Source: Alphaproteobacteria bacterium (GTDB lineage Bacteria; Pseudomonadota; Alphaproteobacteria; Rhizobiales; Xanthobacteraceae). From it: 55,626 nt of DNA. The notes under the pieces were generated by a model. The model ran no database searches. It was not told the origin of the DNA and worked only from the letters and a program-made list of their open reading frames with translations. Numbering within the stretch: the stretch's first letter is position 1; each line of letters begins with the position of its first letter. This document shows, in pieces, positions 8,617 to 16,430 of the stretch. The stretch lies in contig VAZV01000195.1 in NCBI GenBank assembly GCA_005884765.1, forward strand, positions 1 to 55,626, written 5' to 3'. A program made the translations under genes and the position numbers.

Positions 8617-9272
8617 GCCGCCTCCAGATAGGGCTCGAATGCATCGATGGAGATCTTCACGCTCGGGTCGGCGTCGGGGCCCCACAATTCGGCACCATTG
8701 AACACCACGGTGTACAGCCATTGTGGATTCTCGCCGGCGTCGATCGCGGCCGAATCCGGAAATACCTGGCAGCCGTGATCGCGCTCGACCACGCCGACAT
8801 GGCCGCGCACGTAGCGGGGCAGCCGGGTGTGGGTGATGGGATGAATATTCCGGGCGCGTACGCGATCGCCCGGCTTGAATTTTGCGGGTGCGGACGCTGC
8901 ACGGCCGAATTTGCCGCGCACCATGATGCGTTCGACATCATTGCGGCTGAACTTTCCGTGCTTGAGCGGTTTCGCCGGCTCGATCGCATGCCCGGCGGCA
9001 ACTTCGCCGGATGCAATAAAGCCCTTGTCAACCAGCAGGTCTTCGAGACCGAGCAGCCATTTCTTGTAATATGAACTGCCGAGATAAATATGCGGCGGCA
9101 GCGTCTCTCGATAGAAGCGCGACGCATCGATGTTAAAGGCACCTGCGGCGCCCATCGCGCGCACCATCGCCAACACCCGCGCTTCCCATTCTGAATGGAA
9201 CATCGGCTCGTTCGGCTCCGGCTCGACCTTGCCGAAACCATCCATGCCGCCCATGTCATGCACGCCGTTCAC
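8613..9272 (-). CDS. nthB: Nitrile hydratase, beta subunit
   Basis: The beta subunit pairs with alpha to hydrate nitriles to amides. The start is GTG at 9272, giving the family N-terminus (M/V)NGVHDMGGMDGFGKV; the longer upstream frame is the antisense of alpha. There are 219 residues. The helical N-terminal part contains FHSEWEARVLAMVRAMGA and YYKKWLLGLEDLLV. The C-terminal barrel has FKPGDRVRARNIHP, TRLPRYVRGHVGVVERDHG and LYTVVFNGAELWG. The start overlaps the alpha stop by 4 bases (GTGA) and the end overlaps the accessory gene in the same way, suggesting equimolar, coupled translation. Confidence 0.95.
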   Translation of the reverse strand: MNGVHDMGGMDGFGKVEPEPNEPMFHSEWEARVLAMVRAMGAAGAFNIDASRFYRETLPPHIYLGSSYYKKWLLGLEDLLVDKGFIASGEVAAGHAIEPAKPLKHGKFSRNDVERIMVRGKFGRAASAPAKFKPGDRVRARNIHPITHTRLPRYVRGHVGVVERDHGCQVFPDSAAIDAGENPQWLYTVVFNGAELWGPDADPSVKISIDAFEPYLEAA

Positions 9273-9889
9273 GATGGCGCTCCCGGCGTCCTCGGAAATC
9301 CGGTGCCGATCATCGAGTCCCGCGTCACGAGCTCGGCGAGTTGCTGCTCGCTCCAGCCCTCGGTGCCTTTGGGCCGCATCGGCAGCACCAGGAAACGCGT
9401 CTCCGCGGTCGAATCCCATACCCGGATCTCGGTTTCCTGCGGCAGGGTGACGCCGAAATCGGCGAGCACGCCGCGCGGGTCTTTCACGGCGCGCGAACGA
9501 TAGGGCGCGGCCTTGTACCAGACCGGCGGAAGGCCCAGCACTTCCCAGGGATAACAGGAGCACAGCGTGCACACGACCATGTTGTGACGCTGTGGCGTGT
9601 TCTCGACAACGACGAGATGATCGCCGACCCGGCTGACATGGCCGAGCGTACTCACGGCCTTGGTGCCATCCTCGAGCAGAGCCTTTTTGAAAGCGGGATC
9701 GGACCAGGCCCTGGCCACAACCTGCGCGCCGTTGTGCGGGCCGATTTTCGTTTCATAGGCCTGGATGATGGCATCGAGCGCAGCCGGCTCGACATAGCCT
9801 TTCTCGGTCAAGATCGTCTCGAGCGCGCGCACGCGCAATTCGGTCTCCGACAAGTCGGAATGGTCGTGGCGATGGTCGTGATCGCTCAT
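9269..9889 (-). CDS. nthA: Nitrile hydratase, alpha subunit (cobalt type)
   Basis: The alpha subunit carries the catalytic metal. I chose ATG at 9889 (MSDHDHRHDHSDLSETELR); the frame extends 32 codons upstream without family character, and the His-rich start is common in the family. The metal claw V-C-T-L-C-S-C is at residues 106-112 followed by YPW. Threonine after the first cysteine marks the cobalt class; iron enzymes have serine there. The three cysteines and serine give the Cys-sulfinate/sulfenate site known for the family. At 206 residues it is normal length. It is the first gene of the operon; the 240 bp to the divergent gene at 10130 should hold its promoter. Confidence 0.96.
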   Translation of the reverse strand: MSDHDHRHDHSDLSETELRVRALETILTEKGYVEPAALDAIIQAYETKIGPHNGAQVVARAWSDPAFKKALLEDGTKAVSTLGHVSRVGDHLVVVENTPQRHNMVVCTLCSCYPWEVLGLPPVWYKAAPYRSRAVKDPRGVLADFGVTLPQETEIRVWDSTAETRFLVLPMRPKGTEGWSEQQLAELVTRDSMIGTGFPRTPGAPS

Positions 9890-10129
9890 GACCGACAAGA
9901 TAGTCCAAACATTGCGGCTATGTCGAGGTACTGAACCTTCCGGCCTGTCGTCCCGGCATTTGTAGGTTATGCTTCCCCGGTTCAAGGGGCGCTAGGTTTC
10001 ATCGTTCGCGCAATAAATTCAACCGTGGCATAACGGTTGTTCCAATTTTGGCATCGCTGAAGTGTGAGCTTTGCGATAGGCTTGGTGAATAAAAGGGATG
10101 GACCCAACGAACACATGGGAGCGGAAGCC

Positions 10130-11005
10130 ATGCCGAAGTTCAAGATCGAGCCGCACTTCCGACTGCAGGAGTGGGTGGCGGAAGAGAAAGGTTACTTTCG
10201 CGACGAAGGCCTCGATTATGAATTCAAGGAGTTCATCCGTTCCACCGACGGCGCTCACCACGCCACATCAGGCCATAGCGGTGCTTTCCAGAGCATCGAG
10301 AAAGGGCGCGAATCCAATATCACGTGCGCTTGCCATTGGACCGTGAATGTCGCCGCTTCGCGCGGCCATACGAAGTTGTTTGCCGACGCCTACTCGGTGG
10401 CTCCGTCCGGGATCTTCGTGCCTGCCAACGCGGGGATCGCATCGCCGGCCGATCTCGCAGGCGTCCCCATCTCGGTTGGATTCCAGTCGGGCAGCCATTA
10501 CGCCACTATCCAGGCCCTCGAAACCTACCTCGAGAAACAGCAGATCAATCTCTCGTTTGACGAGGGCATGCTGTTCAGCCGCATGGAGGCGTTCTTCGAG
10601 GGCAGGGCGCGGGCTGCGACACTGTTCGGTGGCCCCTATTATTTCGCCGAGCAACTCGGCTATCGCAAGATCATCGACACCACCTTCATGATCGGCGCGA
10701 TGGTCAATGGCGATCCAGATATGGCGGACGTAAGACGTTACTTCGAGGCGTTGCGCCGGGCACAGCGCGATATCGATCTGCGACCGGAGAAGTACACGCA
10801 TTACTACAAAATGGAGTTTCCCGAACGCTTCCACGCCGCGATGGATACGCGTCGCTGGGGGCCGGGCGAGCGCATCGTCTTCGAGCCCTACAGCCGTGAA
10901 GTGTTCTCCCAGTCGTTTGACTGGATCGCCGAGCACGAGATTTTCGAACCCGGAAGCATGGGCTCTGGCAATTACGACCAGTCAGTCGTGTCCATTGGTG
11001 CGTGA
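10130..11005 (+). CDS. NMT1/SsuA-like substrate-binding-fold protein without signal peptide
   Basis: This 291-residue protein has the periplasmic-binding-protein type II fold of ABC-type nitrate/sulfonate/thiamine-precursor binders. Evidence is HFRLQEWVAEEKGYFRDEGLDYEF near the start, GSHYATIQALETYLEK, and GRARAATLFGGPYYFAEQLGY. I chose ATG at 10130 because GGGAGCGG precedes it by about 6 bases; ATG at 10115 or 10064 is possible. None of these starts gives a signal peptide, so the protein should stay in the cytoplasm. No permease or ATPase is adjacent. It is divergent from nitrile hydratase and 72 bp upstream of a HAD gene. It may be an enzyme or a sensor for a small anion rather than a transporter part; that is inference. 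Confidence 0.7.
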   Translation: MPKFKIEPHFRLQEWVAEEKGYFRDEGLDYEFKEFIRSTDGAHHATSGHSGAFQSIEKGRESNITCACHWTVNVAASRGHTKLFADAYSVAPSGIFVPANAGIASPADLAGVPISVGFQSGSHYATIQALETYLEKQQINLSFDEGMLFSRMEAFFEGRARAATLFGGPYYFAEQLGYRKIIDTTFMIGAMVNGDPDMADVRRYFEALRRAQRDIDLRPEKYTHYYKMEFPERFHAAMDTRRWGPGERIVFEPYSREVFSQSFDWIAEHEIFEPGSMGSGNYDQSVVSIGA

Positions 11006-11077
11006 TGTGAAAACGCAATGAAGTACCGGGCGCGGAAGGAAAACCTCGCGCCCACTACGCTCAGCGAGGGCACTGAC

Positions 11078-11752
11078 ATGCGCATCCAACCGGTCTTCCT
11101 GTTCGATCTCGACGGCACGCTTGTTGACAGCGTCTATCAGCATGTCCTGGCCTGGAAGCACGCGCTCGATGCCGAAGGCATCGAACTGTCGGTCTGGCGT
11201 ATCCATCGCAAGATCGGCATGAGCGGAGGCTTGTTCACCAATCAGTTGCTTCGCGAGACCGGGATCGAAATCAGCGCTGAGCGCGTTGAGCGGCTTCGCC
11301 AGGCTCATGCTACAGCCTACCGGCAGCAGGCGACCCAAATCCGGCCTTTGCCCGGAGCGCGCGAATTGCTCAGTTCGTTGTCGGAGGCCGGCATTCCCTG
11401 GGCGATCGCAACCAGCGGCCGCATGGAGACCGCGGCGGTGAATCTTGCCTCACTCGGCGTCGATCCAGATCGGACTCCGGTTGTGACGCGCGATCAGGTC
11501 AAATATGCCAAGCCTGACCCGGACCTGTTTCTTGCCGCAGCGGAACGGCTCGGCGCGCCGATCGAAACGGCGGTGGTGGTCGGCGATAGCATCTGGGACA
11601 TGCTCGCGGCAGTCCGGTGCCGTGCACTGGGCGTGGGTCTCTTAAGCGGCGGCTATGGGCCGGACGAGTTGAGACAATCCGGCGCGTTCCGCGTCTACGA
11701 GGACCCGGCCGACCTGCTGCAGCGTATCGACGAGGTCGGCGGCCGGCGCTAA
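11078..11752 (+). CDS. HAD-superfamily phosphatase (PGP/beta-PGM-like)
   Basis: This is a phosphatase or phosphotransferase of the haloacid dehalogenase superfamily, 224 residues from ATG at 11078, with GAGGG 7 bases upstream. Motif I is FDLDGTLVDS (D10 nucleophile, D12 acid/base). Motif II is ATSGR, motif III includes KYAKPDPD, and motif IV is VVGDSIWDM. A helical cap (about residues 15-85) follows motif I, as in class C1 enzymes such as phosphoglycolate phosphatase. It lies downstream of the NMT1-like gene on the same strand and ends convergent with the M24 peptidase. The substrate cannot be told from sequence. Confidence 0.88.
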   Translation: MRIQPVFLFDLDGTLVDSVYQHVLAWKHALDAEGIELSVWRIHRKIGMSGGLFTNQLLRETGIEISAERVERLRQAHATAYRQQATQIRPLPGARELLSSLSEAGIPWAIATSGRMETAAVNLASLGVDPDRTPVVTRDQVKYAKPDPDLFLAAAERLGAPIETAVVVGDSIWDMLAAVRCRALGVGLLSGGYGPDELRQSGAFRVYEDPADLLQRIDEVGGRR

Positions 11753-11764
11753 GCGTGCCGCCAC

Positions 11765-12976
11765 TTATTTCATCTCTCCCGCCGATGCGCTCCCGCCGCG
11801 ATTCCAGCCGCGGCCGCCTTCGCCGAATATCTCATGTCCACGCTCCGTCACGACGACCGTGTCCTCAAGCTTGATGAAGCCGCGGCGCGGATGCTTGAGC
11901 GTGGTCTCGATCGAAACCACCATTCCTGGTTCGAGCGGCCGCCTCGCATCGGTGTCGTCATATGGAACGGGACCATTGGCCGTGAGGCGAGGGGCCTCGT
12001 GACTGACCAAGCCCATGCCGTGGGCCAGAAATTCCATGCTGTCGCGTTGCTTGGATTGTTTCACGAGCCTCTCCGCCGCGGCGTAGATGTCACCGCCGGG
12101 GCGACCCGGCTGCACCGCTTCGAAGGCGGCTCGCTGGATGGTTTCGATTTCAGACAGGATTTCTTGCAGTTCGGCGTCCGGCTCGCCTTGGATCGCCATG
12201 CGGGCTAGATCGCCGATATAGCCGTGGAAGTTTCCCCCGGAATCCAGCGACAGGACGTCGCCTTGTTCCCAACGCTGATCGGAGGGTGCGCGGTTGTGAC
12301 TGGCGCCGGCGGCGATGAGACAATATTCGAAAGTCAGCCCGCGCTTGACCTCCGCCACGCGTAAGGCGTCCGAGATCTCGCGTTTGGTGCGGCCCGGCCC
12401 GTGGCTGGCGATCACTTCGAGCATCGCGTCGACAACCAGCTCCGACGCTTTGCGCAGCTTTGCAAGCTCGGCAGGCGTCTTGACCGCGCGCAGCCGCTCC
12501 AGCACGAACAGTGCGTCCTTGATTTGGCTGTCGGGGAGGGCTTCCGACAGGGCCTTGCCGGCATCCATCGGCAGAAACGCCAGTTCGACCCCAATTCGCT
12601 TCCTCGGCACGCCCGTGGCGCGGACGACTTCGACGGCGCGGGCCACGGCATCGACCGACCCGCTGGCGGTTGTTTTTACTTCCGGAATCCAAAGTGGTGC
12701 CACGGCGCGCTGATGGGTCTCGAGCCGATGGCCGATGAAGGCCGCCTTGTCCGGTGCGCCCTTGGGGTAAACCATGATCGGCAAGTAGCGGCTGACGCCG
12801 AGCGCATCCATGTAGTCAAAAAAAATCGCGCGCTCTGCGCCCGCAAGGTACTGAACGTTGTGCTTGGAGGTGGCGAGCAAGATGTCGATGCCGGCCTCTT
12901 CCATGAGCCTGTCGAGTTTTGCAACGTCGAACGGAATAGCCAAAGCTTCGGGTGTCTGCCTAGCGCGCTCCTGCAT
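11765..12976 (-). CDS. M24-family metallopeptidase (Xaa-Pro aminopeptidase-like)
   Basis: This 403-residue protein has the pita-bread fold of aminopeptidase P, prolidase and creatinase. The start ATG at 12976 is preceded by a strong AAAGGAGGT. The N-terminal creatinase-like domain (about residues 15-150) includes LMEEAGIDILLATSKHNVQYL. Metal ligands of the catalytic domain are recognisable: D in LSLDSGG, D in GYIGDLARM, H in LAHGMGL, E in VSIETT and E in IKLEDTVVV. It is divergent from the TRAP transporter across about 500 bp, so it may process a compound that transporter brings in. M24 members also include creatinase and ectoine hydrolase, so a non-peptide substrate is possible. Confidence 0.88.
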   Translation of the reverse strand: MQERARQTPEALAIPFDVAKLDRLMEEAGIDILLATSKHNVQYLAGAERAIFFDYMDALGVSRYLPIMVYPKGAPDKAAFIGHRLETHQRAVAPLWIPEVKTTASGSVDAVARAVEVVRATGVPRKRIGVELAFLPMDAGKALSEALPDSQIKDALFVLERLRAVKTPAELAKLRKASELVVDAMLEVIASHGPGRTKREISDALRVAEVKRGLTFEYCLIAAGASHNRAPSDQRWEQGDVLSLDSGGNFHGYIGDLARMAIQGEPDAELQEILSEIETIQRAAFEAVQPGRPGGDIYAAAERLVKQSKQRDSMEFLAHGMGLVSHEAPRLTANGPVPYDDTDARRPLEPGMVVSIETTLKHPRRGFIKLEDTVVVTERGHEIFGEGGRGWNRGGSASAGEMK

Positions 12977-13482
12977 AACGAACCTCCTTTTGATTTGCGC
13001 CCGCACGTTCCGCCGTGCCTGGAAGGCTGACACGATTCTCGAAGATGCATGACCTCTAAACCTGCGCCTACGTAACCTAGGGTCGGGCTTGGTTTGTGGA
13101 AGGGGCTCTAGCCGCTCGATATGCGCGATACATCGAACTGGCGCGGAGTGATAGTCGATGGCGCGGACGTGGCCGGAAGTGGGATGGCCTAGTCGGATTC
13201 GCATAAGGTATATTATGGAATATTTATATGTATAATTGTATCAGGTATTTAGCCGAAATTCCTGCCGCGGCGCGTCAACCCAGGCGGGCCTTGCGGCGTA
13301 AACCAGCCCAGATGCCCACCGCCTTTGGAGCCGCGTACGCAAGCGCCCGTCCCATCTGAAAGCTGATATTGCGGGCGCCCGTCGACGCTGCAATAAGCGG
13401 CGGCGGCGAGATGGCGGATGACCGGCTCTGGTCCGGTCCGTAGGATGGCGTCTCACAAGAAAAATACCAACGGGAGGACGAG
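12977..13482. other. Intergenic region between M24 peptidase and TRAP operon, with an AT-rich core
   Basis: There is no convincing gene in these 506 bp. Most of it is GC-rich, but 13205-13250 is strikingly AT-rich (about 80 percent A+T by eye), with repeated TATA-like words (GTATATTATGG, ATATTTATATGTATAATTG). That is a plausible site for divergent promoters and regulator binding. A strong ribosome site (GGGAGGACGAG) precedes the TRAP binding-protein gene at 13483. Confidence 0.5.
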
Positions 13483-14502
13483 ATGAGCTTTTCACGGCGC
13501 ACCCTACTCAAGGCCTCGGCGGCGTCAGCGGTGCTGGGCGGCCTCAGTGCGCCCATGGTGGCGCGCGGCCAGGGAGCCGAGTTCACCTATAAATATGCCA
13601 ACAATCTTGCGGATTCGCATCCGCTGAACATCCGCGCCAAGGAAATGGCTGCGGCGATCAAGTCCGAGACCCAGGGGCGGTTTGATCTGCAGATTTTTCC
13701 CAACAACCAGCTTGGTTCCGACACGGACATGCTGAGTCAGATCCGCTCCGGCGGCGTCGAATTTTTCACGCTGTCGGGCCTGATCCTGGCCACGCTGGTG
13801 CCGGCGGCTTCGATCAACGGTATCGGCTTTGCATTCCCGGATTACGATACGGTCTGGAAGGCGATGGACGGCAATCTCGGCGCGTATATCCGCGGCGAAA
13901 TCACCAAGGCGGGTCTCGTCGTCATGGACAAGATCTGGGACAACGGGTTTCGGCAGACGACGTCGTCGACCAGGCCGATCAACGGGCCTGACGATTTCAA
14001 GGGCTTCAAGATCCGTGTGCCGGTATCGCCGCTATGGACCTCGATGTTCAAAGCCTTCGAGGCGGCGCCCGCTTCGATCAACTTCAGCGAGGTCTATTCG
14101 GCGTTGCAGACCAAGGTCGTCGAGGGTCAGGAAAATCCCCTGGCGATCATCTCGACGGCAAAGCTCTACGAAGTGCAGAAATTCTGCTCGCTGACCAATC
14201 ACATGTGGGACGGTTTCTGGTTCCTCGCCAACCGCCGCGCCTGGGAGAAACTGCCGGAGGAGGTGCGCACGATTGTCGCCAAGAACATCAATGCGTCCGG
14301 TGTCAACGAGCGCGCCGATGTCGCCAAGCTCAATGCCGGGCTGCAGCAGGAGTTGGCCGGCAAGGGTTTGGTTTTCAACCAGCCGACGATTGCGCCATTC
14401 CGTGACAAGCTTCGTTCCGCCGGTTTCTATGCCGAGTGGAAAGGCAAATACGGCGATCAGGCGTGGGAGCTGCTGGAGAAATCCGTCGGCAAGCTGTCGT
14501 AG
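13483..14502 (+). CDS. dctP: TRAP transporter solute-binding protein (DctP family)
   Basis: This is a periplasmic receptor for a TRAP importer of carboxylate-type substrates, 339 residues. The N-terminus has a twin-arginine motif (SRRTLLKASAASAVLGG), so export is probably by Tat, with cleavage near VARGQG. Family landmarks are YANNLADSHPLNIRAKEMA, IFPNNQLGSDTDMLSQIRSG, the central FKGFKIRVPVSPLW (the arginine that binds the substrate carboxylate) and EVYSALQTKVVEGQENPL. GGGAGGACGAG stands just before the ATG. The membrane component begins 22 bp after the stop. The substrate is unknown; the neighbouring acyl-CoA ligase suggests an organic acid. Confidence 0.93.
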   Translation: MSFSRRTLLKASAASAVLGGLSAPMVARGQGAEFTYKYANNLADSHPLNIRAKEMAAAIKSETQGRFDLQIFPNNQLGSDTDMLSQIRSGGVEFFTLSGLILATLVPAASINGIGFAFPDYDTVWKAMDGNLGAYIRGEITKAGLVVMDKIWDNGFRQTTSSTRPINGPDDFKGFKIRVPVSPLWTSMFKAFEAAPASINFSEVYSALQTKVVEGQENPLAIISTAKLYEVQKFCSLTNHMWDGFWFLANRRAWEKLPEEVRTIVAKNINASGVNERADVAKLNAGLQQELAGKGLVFNQPTIAPFRDKLRSAGFYAEWKGKYGDQAWELLEKSVGKLS

Positions 14503-14524
14503 CAGGCAGGTTTGGGCGGCTGTC

Positions 14525-16408
14525 ATGGCTCACGCCGAACTCACCGAACCAGTGGCTGGCGAGGCGGGAGCGTCCCCTCGCCGCCGTCCCCTTGCCGCCT
14601 CGCTCGAATCCCGACTCGGAATGCTGGTCGAGATTCCGGCGGCGATGCTGGTCGTGGCCGAGATCGTGATCCTGTTTGCTGGCGTGGTCGCACGATACGG
14701 CCTGCGCCAGCCGCTGATCTGGTCCGATGAACTCGCCTCCATCCTGTTCCTGTGGCTTGCGATGCTCGGCGCCGCGGTGGCATTCCGCCGTTCCGAGCAC
14801 ATGCGTATGACCGCTATCGTGGCCAACACAAAGCCGTCGATGCGCGCCTATCTCGACTGCGTCGCAACCTGCGCCGCGCTGGCGTTCGTGATTCTAATCG
14901 CCTGGCCTTCGTACGAATACGCCTACGAAGAGAGCTTCATCACCACGCCGGCGCTGCAAATTCCAAATATCTGGCGCGCCGCCGCGCTGCCGGTCGGTAC
15001 CTGCCTGATGGCGCTCTTTGCGCTTTTGCGGCTCGCGCGGTCGGGCGATGCCAGGCTCGTGCTGGGCGCCGTGCTGTCCGTTGCGGTGCTGATGGCGATT
15101 TTCTGGCTGGCGCAGCCATGGCTGCGTCCGCTCGGCAACCTCAACCTGGTCATTTTCTTCGTCGGCGTGGCCGGCTTTTGCGTGTTCGCGGGCGTGCCGA
15201 TCGCGTTCGCCTTTGGGCTGGCGATCTTCGGCTATCTGGCGCTGACGACGCGCACGCCATTGATGGTGCTGGTTGGCCGCATGGACGAGGGCATGAGCCA
15301 CCTGATCCTGCTTTCGGTGCCGCTGTTCGTGTTCCTTGGCCTTCTGATCGAGATGACGGGAATGGCCCGGGCCATGGTGAGCTTCCTGGCGAGCCTGCTC
15401 GGCCATGTCAAAGGCGGGCTGCATTACGTATTGGTCGGCGCGATGTACCTGGTCTCCGGCATCTCCGGATCGAAGGCTGCCGACATGGCGGCGGTGGCGC
15501 CGGTGCTGTTTCCGGAGATGAAAGCGCGTGGCGCCCGGCCCGGCGATCTCGTGGCGCTACTCGCCGCAACCGGCGCGCAGACCGAAACCATTCCGCCGAG
15601 CCTGGTCCTGATCACCATCGGTTCGGTGACGGGCGTCTCGATTGCGGCGCTATTCACCGGCGGGCTGCTGCCCGGTGTGGTGCTGGCGATCACGCTGTCG
15701 GCGCTGGTGTGGTGGCGCTACCGCAGCGAAGACCTCGCCCATGTCGAGCGGGCCGGAACTCGCGAGATCGCCCGCGCCTTCATCATCGCCCTGCCCGCGC
15801 TGGCGCTGCCGTTCGTGATCCGCGCCGCGGTGGTCGAGGGCATTGCGACCGCGACCGAGGTTTCCACCATCGGCATCGTCTACGGGTTCCTCGTTGGCCT
15901 ATTGGTGTACCGCCGGTTCGATTGGCGGCGGTTGCTGCCGATGCTGATCGAGACCGCCTGCCTGTCGGGCGCCATCCTCCTGATCATCGGAACCGCGACC
16001 GGCATGGCCTGGGGATTGACGCAATCCGGCTTTTCGCGCGCGCTCGCGGCCGCCATGACCGGCCTGCCCGGCGGCTCCGCGGCCTTCATCGCCGTATCGA
16101 TCGTGGCATTTACGATCCTCGGCAGCGTGCTGGAGGGGATTCCGGCGATCGTGCTGTTCGGTCCGCTATTGTTTCCGATCGCGCGTGCCGTCGGCGTGCA
16201 CGAGGTCCACTACGCCATGGTGATCATCCTCGCCATGGGGATCGGACTATTCGCGCCGCCGTTCGGAGTAGGTTACTATGCGGCTTGCGCGATCGGACGC
16301 GTGGACCCCGCCGAAGGCATCCGGCCGATCTGGGGCTACATGCTGGCGCTGCTGGTTGGGTTGATCATCGTTGCTATATTTCCGTGGATTTCGATCGGGT
16401 TCCTGTAA
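14525..16408 (+). CDS. dctM: TRAP transporter permease, DctQ and DctM fused
   Basis: A single 627-residue protein carries both membrane parts of the TRAP importer. Residues 1 to about 180 match the small DctQ subunit (four helices, with GVVARYGLRQPLIWSDELASI and FRRSEHMRM). The rest is the large DctM subunit with about a dozen membrane segments (MDEGMSHLILLSVPLFVFLGLLI, SGISGSKAADMAAVAPVL, GAQTETIPPSLVL, VLEGIPAIVLFGPLL, FAPPFGVGYYAAC). The start is ATG at 14525 (MAHAELTEP); an in-frame opening further upstream overlaps dctP out of frame and is not coding. The order dctP then dctQM is typical of fused TRAP systems. The acyl-CoA ligase follows by 22 bp. Confidence 0.93.
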   Translation: MAHAELTEPVAGEAGASPRRRPLAASLESRLGMLVEIPAAMLVVAEIVILFAGVVARYGLRQPLIWSDELASILFLWLAMLGAAVAFRRSEHMRMTAIVANTKPSMRAYLDCVATCAALAFVILIAWPSYEYAYEESFITTPALQIPNIWRAAALPVGTCLMALFALLRLARSGDARLVLGAVLSVAVLMAIFWLAQPWLRPLGNLNLVIFFVGVAGFCVFAGVPIAFAFGLAIFGYLALTTRTPLMVLVGRMDEGMSHLILLSVPLFVFLGLLIEMTGMARAMVSFLASLLGHVKGGLHYVLVGAMYLVSGISGSKAADMAAVAPVLFPEMKARGARPGDLVALLAATGAQTETIPPSLVLITIGSVTGVSIAALFTGGLLPGVVLAITLSALVWWRYRSEDLAHVERAGTREIARAFIIALPALALPFVIRAAVVEGIATATEVSTIGIVYGFLVGLLVYRRFDWRRLLPMLIETACLSGAILLIIGTATGMAWGLTQSGFSRALAAAMTGLPGGSAAFIAVSIVAFTILGSVLEGIPAIVLFGPLLFPIARAVGVHEVHYAMVIILAMGIGLFAPPFGVGYYAACAIGRVDPAEGIRPIWGYMLALLVGLIIVAIFPWISIGFL

Positions 16409-16430
16409 TCTTCTCAATAGGAGGTAACCG

